62,303 bases of DNA from Psychroflexus sp. MES1-P1E (GCF_002836055.1 NZ_PJBS01000160.1:1-62303); one strand, 5' to 3'; positions 1-8,716 are shown, numbered from the stretch's first letter. Numbers and translations: made by a program. Notes: generated from the letters alone by a model not told the origin.

Positions 1-15
1 ATTTACCTGCTATAA

Positions 16-1416
16 ATGAATACAAAGTACATTGACCTCATAAGTCAAACTTATCAATTTCCTCAAGAAGAATTTCAACTTAAAAACGATCACCTGACCT
101 TTCACGACATCGATTTGATGGAATTGGTAGAAAAATACGGAGCTCCCCTAAAATTTACGTACTTACCAAAGATTTCTGAAAACATTCACAGGGCTCAAAA
201 GTGGTTTAAAGATGCTATAGAAAAGCACAATTACAAGGCAACTTACAATTATTGCTATTGCACCAAAAGTTCTCATTTTAAACATGTTCTAGATGAAGCC
301 CTTAAAAATGATATTCATATAGAAACATCATCAGCATTTGATATAGATATTGTCAATAGTTTAAAGGAAAGGGGTAAAATCACCAAAGACACTTATGTCA
401 TTTGCAATGGCTTTAAGAGAGATCAATATGTCGCTAATATTGCTAATCTCATCAATAATGGACATCAGAATTGTATTCCAGTGATTGATAACTATGAGGA
501 AATCGATTTGTTAACCAAGGCGATTGATAAAGATTTTAAAATAGGTATTCGAATTGCATCAGAGGAAGAACCAAAGTTTGAGTTTTATACCTCAAGGTTA
601 GGAATAGGCTATAAAAATATTATTCCGTTTTACGAAGATCAAATCAAAAACAATGATCAAGTGGAGTTGAAAATGCTTCATTTCTTTATCAATACAGGAA
701 TAAGGGATAATGCGTATTATTGGAATGAACTTCAGAAGTGTTTACGTGTATATACTCGCCTAAAAAAGGTATGCCCAAGTTTAGATAGTCTCAATATTGG
801 TGGTGGTTTTCCTATAAAAAACTCACTGGCCTTTGAATATGATTACCAATATATTATTGAAGAGGTCGTTGGTCAAATTAAATTAACTTGCGAAGAAGAG
901 GAAGTGCCCGTCCCTCATATTTTTACGGAATTTGGAAGTTTTACGGTAGGTGAAAGTGGAGGTGCCATTTATGAAGTCCTTTATCAAAAACAACAAAATG
1001 ATCGTGAAAAATGGAATATTATTAATTCTTCTTTTATCACAACTTTACCGGATTCTTGGGCGATTAGTAAGCGTTTTATTATGCTAGCTTTAAACCGTTG
1101 GAACGATAAATACGAAAGAGTCCTACTGGGCGGCCTAACCTGTGACAGTGATGATTATTACAATTCGGAACAACATGTAAATGCTATTTATTTACCTAAG
1201 TATGAAAAGGGAAACCCCCTATATATAGGCTTTTTCAACACTGGAGCCTATCAAGAAACCATAGGTGGTTTTGGCGGATTACAGCATTGTCTGATTCCAA
1301 GTCCAAAACATATTTTAATTCAAAAGAACGATGACGGAAGTCTGTCAACGAAACTATTTAGTGAACAACAAAAAAGTGAAGATTTACTCAAAATTTTAGG
1401 TTATCATGGCGTTTAA
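16..1416 (+). CDS. speA: arginine decarboxylase (biosynthetic, fold-III PLP enzyme)
   Basis: Converts arginine to agmatine, the first step of polyamine synthesis, in the cytoplasm. The 466-residue protein has an alanine-racemase-like PLP barrel near the N-terminus, with the probable PLP lysine at K84 in YCTKSSHF. A glycine-rich phosphate-binding stretch (NIGGGFP) lies near residue 258, and the C-terminal domain includes TCDSDD. It is shorter than the about 630-residue proteobacterial SpeA and matches the compact form seen in Bacteroidota. The stop overlaps the next gene, agmatinase, by 11 bases, so the two are translationally coupled. The start ATG lies 15 bases into the window, so the promoter is outside. 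Confidence 0.9.
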   Translation: MNTKYIDLISQTYQFPQEEFQLKNDHLTFHDIDLMELVEKYGAPLKFTYLPKISENIHRAQKWFKDAIEKHNYKATYNYCYCTKSSHFKHVLDEALKNDIHIETSSAFDIDIVNSLKERGKITKDTYVICNGFKRDQYVANIANLINNGHQNCIPVIDNYEEIDLLTKAIDKDFKIGIRIASEEEPKFEFYTSRLGIGYKNIIPFYEDQIKNNDQVELKMLHFFINTGIRDNAYYWNELQKCLRVYTRLKKVCPSLDSLNIGGGFPIKNSLAFEYDYQYIIEEVVGQIKLTCEEEEVPVPHIFTEFGSFTVGESGGAIYEVLYQKQQNDREKWNIINSSFITTLPDSWAISKRFIMLALNRWNDKYERVLLGGLTCDSDDYYNSEQHVNAIYLPKYEKGNPLYIGFFNTGAYQETIGGFGGLQHCLIPSPKHILIQKNDDGSLSTKLFSEQQKSEDLLKILGYHGV

Positions 1417-2281
1417 AACAAATTATGCAGGAATTCCAGACAAGTATGCCCGTATCGACGAGGCGAAAGTTATTTTAATTCCAGTTCCTTATGATGGAAC
1501 AAGCTCTTGGCAAAAAGGAGCAGATAAAGGCCCTGAGGCTTTTTTAAAAGCTTCGGAAAATATGGAGTTGTACGATATTGAAACCCGTACTGAAGTTTAT
1601 AAAAAGGGCATTTATCTTGCGCCAGCAGTTTCAGAGAATAGCTCTCCTGAAAAAATGGTTGAGGCTGTGCATAAAACCACTAAGAATTATATCAATCAAG
1701 ATAAATTCGTCACTATTTTTGGAGGTGAACATTCGGTTTCAATAGGAACCATAAGGGCTTTTCATGAACATTTTCCAGACCTTACTGTTCTTCAATTAGA
1801 TGCTCATGCAGACTTGAGGCCCTCTTACGAAGGGAGCACCTTTAATCATGCTTGTGCTCTTCATGAAGCTAGCAAAAAAGGGAACCTTCTTCAAGTAGGT
1901 ATTCGGTCTATGGATGTTTCTGAAGTAGAACATATGGACGAAAATCGCGTTTACTTTGCTCATGACTTATATGAGGATTGGACTGAAGATGCCATTGGGC
2001 AAATGACCCCTAATGTTTTTATCACGATAGATCTAGACGCTTTTGATCCTTCTATTATGCCTTCTACAGGAACTCCCGAGCCAGGTGGACTTTTTTGGTA
2101 TGAGACTTTAGAATTCTTAAAAGAAATTTTCAAAAAGAAAAATGTGGTCGGATTTGATATTGTCGAGCTCTGTCCCAATGAAAAGGATAAATCTTCAGAC
2201 TTTCTTGCTGCGAAACTTTATTATAAAATGTTGAGCTATAAGTTTAAATATGAAGATGGATATAAAGAGGATGAGGATTGA
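1406..2281 (+). CDS. speB: agmatinase (ureohydrolase family)
   Basis: Hydrolyses agmatine to putrescine and urea, directly following arginine decarboxylase in the pathway and in the operon. The 291 residues carry the full set of dimanganese ligands of the arginase/agmatinase family: GGEHS with H109, LDAHADLR with D132, H134 and D136, and TIDLDAFDPS with D209 and D211. The GTPEPGG motif follows. The ATG sits inside the 3' end of speA, so the start is well fixed. The product putrescine would feed the deoxyhypusine-synthase-like gene about 700 bases downstream. Confidence 0.93.
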   Translation: MAFKTNYAGIPDKYARIDEAKVILIPVPYDGTSSWQKGADKGPEAFLKASENMELYDIETRTEVYKKGIYLAPAVSENSSPEKMVEAVHKTTKNYINQDKFVTIFGGEHSVSIGTIRAFHEHFPDLTVLQLDAHADLRPSYEGSTFNHACALHEASKKGNLLQVGIRSMDVSEVEHMDENRVYFAHDLYEDWTEDAIGQMTPNVFITIDLDAFDPSIMPSTGTPEPGGLFWYETLEFLKEIFKKKNVVGFDIVELCPNEKDKSSDFLAAKLYYKMLSYKFKYEDGYKEDED

Positions 2282-2455
2282 TTTTACTCGGATGTAGAAG
2301 AATAAAGATTTTTAGAGCAAAGAAGAACAAATAGATGAGAATAAAGACGGTAGAACAGAGACGTTAGAATATAGAATAAGGAGTTTACCCGGATGGTGAA
2401 GAAAAAAGAGCATAGATTTTTAAATAAGCAATAAATATTGAATAGTAAATTTTTT
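2276..2455 (+). repeat. purine-rich imperfect repeats, left flank of S23-type gene
   Basis: This non-coding stretch is strongly A/G biased on the plus strand and built from degenerate units such as TAGAAGAATAAAGA and TAGAATATAGAATAAG. A longer unit starting TTTACTCGGATG (about 2283) recurs as TTTACCCGGATGG (about 2385); both are followed by GAAGAA.AAAG and ATTTTTA. Similar units return downstream of the enclosed gene. No ORF or promoter box was recognised. Confidence 0.55.
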
Positions 2456-2459
2456 TAAA

Positions 2460-2812
2460 ATGGCTAAAAGGCATAACTATAAAATTTAAATATTTGGAAG
2501 TTAGGTCTTGAGATTGCTTTTGAAGTATCCGATATGATAAAAAAGTTTCCTCCTACAGAAAGATTTGCTTTGTCCGATCAGATAAATCGGTGTTCTATTT
2601 CCATACCCAGTAATATCGCAGAAGGTTCTGCTGGAAGTCAAAAAAGTTTTAAGCATTATATCAATATTTCAATCGGGTCTTCTTTTGAACTTATTACTCA
2701 ACTTATCATTGCAAAGCATAGATTATATATTACTGAAACAGAATTTGAAGCCATAGAAAACAAAATTGAGCATTTTCAAAGAATGGCTTCAGGTTTTCAG
2801 AATCAGCTTTGA
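2460..2812 (+). pseudogene. four-helix-bundle protein (23S rRNA intervening-sequence/S23 family), frameshifted
   Basis: The downstream frame from 2483 encodes a typical S23-type four-helix bundle protein, including SDQINRCSISIPSNIAEG and a C-terminal helix ending FQNQL. The family's N-terminus is present but split. ATG at 2460 gives MAKRHNYK and then a stop at 2487, while the -1 frame continues from 2483 as NLNIWKLGLEIAFEVSD into the body. A single missing A in the run at 2481-2484 explains this. The body alone can be read from ATG 2534 (92 residues), but that loses helix 1. Family function is unknown. The gene is broken unless the ribosome slips or the base is a sequencing error. Confidence 0.75.
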
Positions 2813-2910
2813 GGCGGTAGAAGAATATAGAGAAGAGGGCATAGAGTCTTAGAACAAAGAAAATGGAGAATAGATCAGAGAGATTATAGGTAATTTAAAA
2901 ACATGTTTTA
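2813..2910 (+). repeat. purine-rich imperfect repeats, right flank of S23-type gene
   Basis: Directly after the four-helix-bundle stop comes another A/G-rich stretch with GTAGAAGAATATAGAGAAG and AGAACAAAGAAAATGGAGAATAG-like units resembling those at 2290-2390. Together they bracket the gene. The remaining bases to 2986 are AT-rich leader with no recognised element. Confidence 0.5.
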
Positions 2911-2986
2911 ACCATCATAGAAAAGTCTATTCTCTTAGAGTCAATGTTCTTTTTTCTAAATTTAAAATATAACAAAATCAAATACT

Positions 2987-3955
2987 ATGGGTAAACCTAT
3001 TACAGACTTTATTGAAAAGTACTTTCTCCATTTTAATGCGGCAAGCCTAGTAGATGCTGCTAAAGCATACGAAAAGCAATTGGAGGGAGGGTCAAAGATG
3101 TTGGTTTCTTTAGCTGGGGCAATGAGTACAGCTGAACTTGGCAAAATATTTGCTGAGATGATTCGTCAGGACAAGGTGCATATCATTTCTTGTACTGGGG
3201 CTAATTTAGAAGAAGACGTCATGAACTTGGTGGCTCATTCTCATTATAAGCGTGTTCCAGAATACAGAGACCTAACCCCTCAAGATGAGTGGAATTTATT
3301 AGAAAAAGGTTTAAATAGAGTTACCGACACCTGTATTCCAGAAGAAGAGGCCTTTAGACGTATAGAGAAGCATATTGTAAAAATTTGGAAAGAGGCTGAA
3401 GCTAAAGGAGAACGCTATTTGCCTCATGAGTATTTGTATAAACTTCTGCTTTCTGATGTTTTGGAGGAGCACTACGAAATCGATCTTAAAGATTCTTGGA
3501 TGTATGCAGCTGCGGAAAAGAACCTGCCTATTGTAGTTCCAGGATGGGAAGATAGTACGATGGGGAATATATTTGCGAGCTATGTTATGAAAGGAGAGCT
3601 TAAAGCGTCTACGGTTAAATCTGGGATTGAGTATATGACGTTCCTAGCCGATTGGTATACCGAAAATTCTAAACAAGGTATAGGGTTTTTCCAGATTGGT
3701 GGCGGTATTGCTGGTGATTTTCCGATTTGTGTAGTCCCAATGCTTTACCAAGACATGGAAAGAACCGATACTCCTTTTTGGAGCTATTTCTGTCAAATAT
3801 CAGATTCAACCACAAGTTATGGGTCGTATTCTGGAGCAGTTCCTAATGAGAAAATCACTTGGGGAAAACTGGATATGAATACTCCGAAATTTATTATTGA
3901 AAGTGACGCTACTATAGTAGCGCCATTAATTTTTGCTTACCTTCTAGAGATGTAA
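2987..3955 (+). CDS. deoxyhypusine synthase-like protein, probable polyamine (homospermidine) synthase
   Basis: The 322-residue protein is collinear with eukaryotic and archaeal deoxyhypusine synthase. It has an N-terminal SLAGAMSTAELG segment, SCTGANLEED (NAD site), VVPGWEDSTMGN, FFQIGGGIAGDF, and the C-terminal active-site motif TWGK with K294 in the position of the lysine that forms the aminobutyl-imine intermediate. Bacteria lack the eIF5A substrate, so the aminobutyl acceptor must be something else. With arginine decarboxylase and agmatinase just upstream, a putrescine-using homospermidine synthase is the best inference, since homospermidine is known as the main polyamine of flavobacteria. 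The fold is certain; the substrate is inferred. Confidence 0.8.
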   Translation: MGKPITDFIEKYFLHFNAASLVDAAKAYEKQLEGGSKMLVSLAGAMSTAELGKIFAEMIRQDKVHIISCTGANLEEDVMNLVAHSHYKRVPEYRDLTPQDEWNLLEKGLNRVTDTCIPEEEAFRRIEKHIVKIWKEAEAKGERYLPHEYLYKLLLSDVLEEHYEIDLKDSWMYAAAEKNLPIVVPGWEDSTMGNIFASYVMKGELKASTVKSGIEYMTFLADWYTENSKQGIGFFQIGGGIAGDFPICVVPMLYQDMERTDTPFWSYFCQISDSTTSYGSYSGAVPNEKITWGKLDMNTPKFIIESDATIVAPLIFAYLLEM

Positions 3956-3990
3956 TTTTAGTTATCCTCCTTGCTAACCCTGCTTAATGC

Positions 3991-4031
3991 CAATTTATTT
4001 ATGTGACATTATATATTTAATTTGGTACAAG
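3991..4031 (-). repeat. solitary terminal repeat of the MITE-like family
   Basis: The plus strand reads GACATTATATATTTAATTTG then GTACAAG. This matches the inverted form of the element end seen at 62199 (TAATACCAAATTAAACCTAT followed by AATGTCGCAATAAATCG). Only one end is present here, after the deoxyhypusine-synthase-like gene; no partner end was found nearby, so this looks like a relic. Confidence 0.55.
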
Positions 4032-4112
4032 ACCTTCAGAACTCATCTTCACTATTGATCTCGGTTTTAAATGGAAGGTTATTTTGATGTTTATTTCCTG
4101 AGGGCTTATAAT

Positions 4113-4120
4113 TAACTTTG
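4113..4120 (+). promoter_or_regulatory. promoter -7 box TAACTTTG
   Basis: Matches the Bacteroidota consensus TAnnTTTG, about 75 bases upstream of the ATG at 4195. A clear -33 TTG at standard spacing was not seen (the nearest, TTTTG at 4083-4086, is 26 bases away). Confidence 0.45.
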
Positions 4121-4194
4121 CACTAAATCTATTTAATTTTTTTTGTTAAGATTTTCTTCTGAAATTGATTGGTATTAACCCAAATTACTTGTAT

Positions 4195-5733
4195 ATGTCC
4201 ACAGAGAATTCTCCCAAAATTGAACAAATTGAGTTAAAATATCTCTCCTTAAAAGATTTTGAAGCCTTAAAAGAAGTCTTTATTGAAATTTATGGTGATG
4301 CTCCAGATGCGTATTGGAAAAAGGATGAGTTGAGGGGTTTGATCGATGTTTTTCCTGAAGGCCAAGTGGTGATTTTAATCAATGGAGATTTAGCTGGTTG
4401 TGCTTTTTCGATAATAGTAGACTATGGAAAGTTGTCTGATCACCATACTTACGATGATATTGCTGGGGATAGAAAATTTAAAAACCACACGGAATTTGGG
4501 GATATGCTTTATGGAATTGATGTTATCATAAAAAAAGAATATCGAGGTTTAAAGCTTGGAAGACGTCTTTACGATTACAGGAAAGAATTGACGGAGCAGC
4601 TTAACCTCAAGGGAATTGTCTTTGGTGGGCGAATCCCTAATTATTATAAGGTTTCTCATGAAATCACTCCCAAAGAGTACATTCAAAAAGTGAGAACTAA
4701 GGAAATAGACGATCCCGTTTTGAATTTCCAATTGTCCAACGACTTTAGGCCTGTCCGGATCTTATCTAACTATCTAGATGGAGACAAAGACTCTAAGGAA
4801 TATGCAGTTCTTATGCAGTGGGACAATATCTATTATGAGAAACAAACCAAAGTTCCTACCAACCAAAAAAGCGAAGTAAGACTTGGGTTGGTGCAATGGC
4901 AGATGCGCTCCTACAGCAGCTTGGAAGAATTACTTCATCAGGTTGAGTATTTTGTAGAATCGCTTTCGGGTTACCGATCGGATTTTGCTTTGTTTCCGGA
5001 GTTTTTTAATGCGCCTTTGATGTCGAAGTATAATCACTTGAGCGAGCCTGAGGCGATTAGAGAATTGGCTAAGTACACCGAGCCTATTAAAAATAAAATG
5101 TCCGAATTATCTATTGCTTATAATATTAATATTATTTCAGGGAGTATGCCTGAAGTGATTAGCCACAAGCTATATAATGTTGGCTATTTGTGTAAGAGAG
5201 ATGGCAGTACAGAGCGCTATGAGAAGATACATGTTACTCCAGACGAAGCCAAGATTTGGGGTATGCAAAAAGGAAGTGAGTTTAAGGTTTTTGATACCGA
5301 TTGCGGTAAAATAGGGATCTTGATTTGTTATGATGTCGAGTTTCCCGAGCTTTCTAGGATTTTGGCTAAAGAAGGGATGGATATTCTTTTTGTTCCTTTC
5401 CTCACGGACACTCAAAATGGATTTTCTCGAGTTAAACTTTGCGCTCAAGCTAGAGCAGTAGAAAATGAATGCTATGTGGCTATAGCAGGAAGTGTAGGTA
5501 ATTTACCTAAGGTCCATAATATGGATATTCAATACGCTCAGTCCGCAGTCTTCACCCCTTCAGATTTTGCGTTTCCTAGTGATGGGATCAAAGCTCAGAC
5601 TACGCCAAATACAGAAATGATATTGATTGCCGATGTAGACCTATTGGCTTTAAGAGAACTCCATAACTTTGGGAGTGTCAGAAATCTAATGGATATTAGA
5701 AACGACATGTATACGTTGACTAGAAAGGAGTAG
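4195..5733 (+). CDS. GNAT acetyltransferase fused to nitrilase-family carbon-nitrogen hydrolase
   Basis: A 512-residue two-domain protein. Residues about 1-210 form a GNAT domain (KKEYRGLKLGRRLYDYR acetyl-CoA loop). Residues about 225-512 form a nitrilase-superfamily hydrolase with the catalytic Glu (FPEFF), Lys (YEKIHVTPDE) and Cys (LICYDVEFPE) in order. The family cleaves amide or nitrile bonds; the fusion suggests paired acylation and deacylation of one small amine, but the substrate cannot be read. The start chosen is ATG 4195; an in-frame TTG at 4165 would add ten residues unrelated to the domain. It is monocistronic, with its own TAnnTTTG box. Confidence 0.85.
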   Translation: MSTENSPKIEQIELKYLSLKDFEALKEVFIEIYGDAPDAYWKKDELRGLIDVFPEGQVVILINGDLAGCAFSIIVDYGKLSDHHTYDDIAGDRKFKNHTEFGDMLYGIDVIIKKEYRGLKLGRRLYDYRKELTEQLNLKGIVFGGRIPNYYKVSHEITPKEYIQKVRTKEIDDPVLNFQLSNDFRPVRILSNYLDGDKDSKEYAVLMQWDNIYYEKQTKVPTNQKSEVRLGLVQWQMRSYSSLEELLHQVEYFVESLSGYRSDFALFPEFFNAPLMSKYNHLSEPEAIRELAKYTEPIKNKMSELSIAYNINIISGSMPEVISHKLYNVGYLCKRDGSTERYEKIHVTPDEAKIWGMQKGSEFKVFDTDCGKIGILICYDVEFPELSRILAKEGMDILFVPFLTDTQNGFSRVKLCAQARAVENECYVAIAGSVGNLPKVHNMDIQYAQSAVFTPSDFAFPSDGIKAQTTPNTEMILIADVDLLALRELHNFGSVRNLMDIRNDMYTLTRKE

Positions 5734-5834
5734 GGTTTTAATTTCTTGTTATTTTCAATTTGATAAAGGGTATAACGTTGGGTTTTATAGATTGATCTCT
5801 TTTCTGTATTTTAGTCATTATTAAACGATGAATT

Positions 5835-6761
5835 ATGCATTGGACATTGAAGAATTTAGGGTTTCTTTTACTGAGTCTCATTCTCGGGTCTCCTGCTTCT
5901 GAAGAGAATACAGATGGAGATTGTTTATACGATTTGAGTGAAATTGTAGGGTTTTCTCAAATGACTTGCAAGCCAGATCCGAATTACAGTTATTCCACAG
6001 ATCCAGACTACTTAAACAACTTTTCAGAATTAATTGTGCCTTTAGTGTTTTGGGGAATTAATCAAGATGATGGAAGCAATGATGATTTTTTGACCGAATC
6101 TAAAGTTCGAGAGTCGGTAGATCTTTTAAATTCTGCTTTCGCAGACATGAAGATTTGTTTTATACTTCAAGAATTGAAGTATGTCAATGACTCTGAAATC
6201 TATTGGACAGATTATTACAAGTTTAATAAATATATCCGTGAAAACGACTATTCCAAACCTGCAGCTTTAAATGTTTATATCCCCTACAGATTTACTAATA
6301 ACAATAATAGCTTAAGGGGAGGGAAATGGTCCACAAATCAATTTTCAGTTAATATGCTAAATTATAATACAGGTATTCTTCCTCACGAAGTGGGTCATAT
6401 TTTTGGGTTATCACATACACATGCTGGAGCAAAAGCAGTTAACTGTGAGCATGTAACTAGAAATGAAGAAGATCCAGATTACAATGCTAGATGCTCTGGA
6501 GATAGGGTAACAGATACTAACGCCATACCAAGTCTTTATGGTAAGTTTCACTTAATAGACACCCAATGTGGTTACATTGGAAATCTAGTGGACTGTAAAG
6601 GAACACCTTATACGATTTCAGAACAAGACGTACGCAACTTTATGGCTTACACTCAGCATTCCTGCAGATCCCTATTCACGGTTGGTCAAGGTATAAGAGT
6701 AAGGGAGTTTATAAAAAACAAAAGAGCTTTAAAAAAGTTGGAGTTTGTGAGCGATAAATAA
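5835..6761 (+). CDS. secreted zinc metalloprotease (metzincin, M43-like)
   Basis: 308 residues beginning with a hydrophobic signal segment (residues 7-18, GFLLLSLILGSP region). The zinc site HEVGHIFGLSH at 184-194 is the metzincin HExxHxxGxxH, and a Met-turn-like NFMAY follows near residue 270. Several cysteines (CEH, RCSG, TQCG, VDCKG, HSCR) are likely disulphide-bonded outside the cytoplasm. There is no T9SS C-terminal domain. Pappalysin-type (M43) is the closest family by spacing. It sits alone between the hydrolase and a convergent gene. Confidence 0.8.
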   Translation: MHWTLKNLGFLLLSLILGSPASEENTDGDCLYDLSEIVGFSQMTCKPDPNYSYSTDPDYLNNFSELIVPLVFWGINQDDGSNDDFLTESKVRESVDLLNSAFADMKICFILQELKYVNDSEIYWTDYYKFNKYIRENDYSKPAALNVYIPYRFTNNNNSLRGGKWSTNQFSVNMLNYNTGILPHEVGHIFGLSHTHAGAKAVNCEHVTRNEEDPDYNARCSGDRVTDTNAIPSLYGKFHLIDTQCGYIGNLVDCKGTPYTISEQDVRNFMAYTQHSCRSLFTVGQGIRVREFIKNKRALKKLEFVSDK

Positions 6762-6764
6762 AAC

Positions 6765-6790
6765 AGGCGTGTTGAGTTTTCAATACGCCT
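6765..6790. terminator. shared hairpin terminator between convergent genes
   Basis: AGGCGTGTTG and CAATACGCCT form a 10-bp stem with one G.T pair, with A- and T-rich flanks on both sides. It lies between the convergent metalloprotease and zinc peptidase genes and can serve both directions. Confidence 0.6.
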
Positions 6791-6813
6791 ATTCTAGCAA
6801 TAGTAAGATAACT

Positions 6814-7506
6814 CTAGTCTCTTCCTAGATAAACACTTATGAAATATAATAAAGTAGCTAACGAACCTATTGCTGCAACTACATAAGTTCTAGCAGCCCA
6901 TTTTAAAGAATCTTCAGACATTTTGTACTCTTCTTGATTCACTATATTGTGATCTTTCAGCCAAGCAAGCGCTCTATTGCTAGCATCATATTCTACAGGT
7001 AATGTAATAAAACTAAAAAGAGTTCCCAGTCCAAACATGATAATTCCAGCTAGTAAAACCATTTGGCCAACACCTGCAGAAACCATAGTCATTAATATAA
7101 GACCTCCAAAAATGACCCATTGGCTCCACTGTGAAGCTACACTCACAAGGGGAACAAGTTGGCTTCTCATTTCCAGCCAAGAGTAAGCTTTAGCATGTTG
7201 TACAGCATGACCTACTTCGTGAGCAGCAACAGCTGCTGCTGCTGCATTTCTTTCGTTGTAAACGCTTTCGCTGAGGTTGATTGTTTTTTTGGTGGGATGA
7301 TAATGATCGGTTAATTGTCCTGGTGTTGAAATGACTTTCACATCATAGATATGATGATCTTCTAGCATTTTCTTGGCGATTTCTGCACCACTCATTCCAT
7401 TCTGAAGTTGAATTTTAGAATATTTTTTAAATTTTTTCTTTAGTGTGTTACTCACGTACCAGCTCATAAGTAATATGGCTCCAATTAATATATAGTATCC
7501 CATCAT
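6814..7506 (-). CDS. membrane zinc metallopeptidase (YugP-like, Zn_peptidase_2)
   Basis: 230 residues with an N-terminal membrane helix (YYILIGAILLMSWYV), the zinc motif AAHEVGHAVQHA near residues 94-105, two central hydrophobic segments (WVIFGGLILMTMV and MVLLAGIIMFGLG) and a further helix at the C-terminus. PVEYDASNRALAWL supplies the probable third ligand region. This is the YugP family of neutral integral-membrane peptidases, whose substrates are not established. MM at the start makes 7503 an equally good first codon. Confidence 0.87.
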   Translation of the reverse strand: MMGYYILIGAILLMSWYVSNTLKKKFKKYSKIQLQNGMSGAEIAKKMLEDHHIYDVKVISTPGQLTDHYHPTKKTINLSESVYNERNAAAAAVAAHEVGHAVQHAKAYSWLEMRSQLVPLVSVASQWSQWVIFGGLILMTMVSAGVGQMVLLAGIIMFGLGTLFSFITLPVEYDASNRALAWLKDHNIVNQEEYKMSEDSLKWAARTYVVAAIGSLATLLYFISVYLGRD

Positions 7507-7569
7507 TTTGTTATAGTTTTTATAATAAATATTTTATCAAAAGTTTGACCAAAACCTCATTTGTCATGT

Positions 7570-8091
7570 CTATTTTTCAAATATAAATTCCAAAGTTTCT
7601 AGATCTGCATTTTCATTATCACTAGTCCCAAGATCAAGATATTCGTTCACCTGAGCTCTAGTAATAGTAAATTTTAAAAGGTCGTTGTCAAGCTGGACAG
7701 AAACACGTTCTGTTGTTGTAGAATTATCGATGGTGGTAGTGGCTGTCAAAGTCCCATTTTCTAAACTATAACTACCTGTGTTAAGAGTGTCTATGCAGCT
7801 TAACTCATCGTTATTTTCTCCTCTAAAATCAAGTTTTGGATAAATAAAAGTATAGGTGTCATTTTCAAAATTAAGTGCCATACTTGAAAAGCAATCGGTT
7901 TCAAGCCTTAGATTTGTATTTGAAATTCCATCGTTATTTAGGTCTGTAGGTTCATTTGCATTTAGTTCAACTAAAAACCAATCCCCTTGAATATCACTTT
8001 GGGATAATGCTTGAGGAGGGTTATCGTCCTTGCTACATCCCAAAAGAATAAAGCTTACTAAAAAGGTGGAAACACACTTTAATAATTTCAT
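7570..8091 (-). CDS. lipocalin-like lipoprotein of unknown function
   Basis: 173 residues with a lipoprotein signal peptide ending in the lipobox LLGCSKDD (Cys19). The mature part starts with the pattern GDWFLVELNANE, seen in small lipocalin-like DUF lipoproteins of flavobacteria, and has alternating beta-strand character. A duplex of D/N-rich turns (DLNNDGISN) may bind calcium. It is transcribed away from rplM. No specific function is recognised. Confidence 0.7.
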   Translation of the reverse strand: MKLLKCVSTFLVSFILLGCSKDDNPPQALSQSDIQGDWFLVELNANEPTDLNNDGISNTNLRLETDCFSSMALNFENDTYTFIYPKLDFRGENNDELSCIDTLNTGSYSLENGTLTATTTIDNSTTTERVSVQLDNDLLKFTITRAQVNEYLDLGTSDNENADLETLEFIFEK

Positions 8092-8170
8092 AAGTCAATT
8101 TCTTATGAGCTAAAGTACTATCTAAATACTTGAAAATAAATACACTTAACAAAATATTCTAGAGCATACC

Positions 8171-8200
8171 TTGCTATATAAATTTATAATCGTAAATTTG
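8171..8200 (+). promoter_or_regulatory. rplM promoter (TTG - 19 bp - TAAATTTG)
   Basis: TTG at 8171-8173 and TAAATTTG at 8193-8200 are spaced as in the Bacteroidota housekeeping promoter. Transcription would begin near 8207, giving a leader of about 50 bases. The leader contains a 14-codon ORF (8214-8258) whose significance is unknown. Confidence 0.7.
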
Positions 8201-8260
8201 CAAACTTATTTTCATGACATTGAAAGTAAAAGGAATGTTTAATTATTTAAAAATTTAAGT

Positions 8261-8716
8261 GTGGATACATTAAGTTACAAAACGGTTTCTACCAACAAAT
8301 CAACTGCAGATAAGCAATGGGTTGTTGTAGACGCCGCCGGACAATCTCTTGGACGTGTATCTTCTATTGTTGCCAAATTTTTGAGAGGTAAGTACAAACC
8401 TAGTTTTAGCCCTCATGTAGACTGTGGAGACAACGTAATTGTTGTTAACGCTGAAAAAGTCAACTTGACAGGTAAAAAGTGGGACTCAAAAAATTATATC
8501 CGATATACAGGATATCCAGGTGGACAAAGAAGTTTAACAGCTCAAGAAGTATTTGACAAGAGCCCAGAGCGTCTTGTTGAAAAATCTGTAAAGGGAATGC
8601 TGCCTAAAAACAAATTAGGTTCAGCATTGTTTAGAAATCTTCGAGTCTTTACAGGCGAGGAGCACAGTTTAAGTGCTCAAAAACCAAAAGAAATTAATAT
8701 AAACGAACTAGTGTAA
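8261..8716 (+). CDS. rplM: 50S ribosomal protein L13
   Basis: 151 residues with the L13 signatures WVVVDAAGQSLGR, GDNVIVVNAEKV and a C-terminal EEHSLSAQKP; the length is usual for Bacteroidota. L13 is an early-assembling protein of the large subunit. It starts with GTG (no ATG is available before VSTNKST), and its stop abuts the ATG of rpsI, so L13 and S9 are made together. Confidence 0.96.
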   Translation: MDTLSYKTVSTNKSTADKQWVVVDAAGQSLGRVSSIVAKFLRGKYKPSFSPHVDCGDNVIVVNAEKVNLTGKKWDSKNYIRYTGYPGGQRSLTAQEVFDKSPERLVEKSVKGMLPKNKLGSALFRNLRVFTGEEHSLSAQKPKEININELV

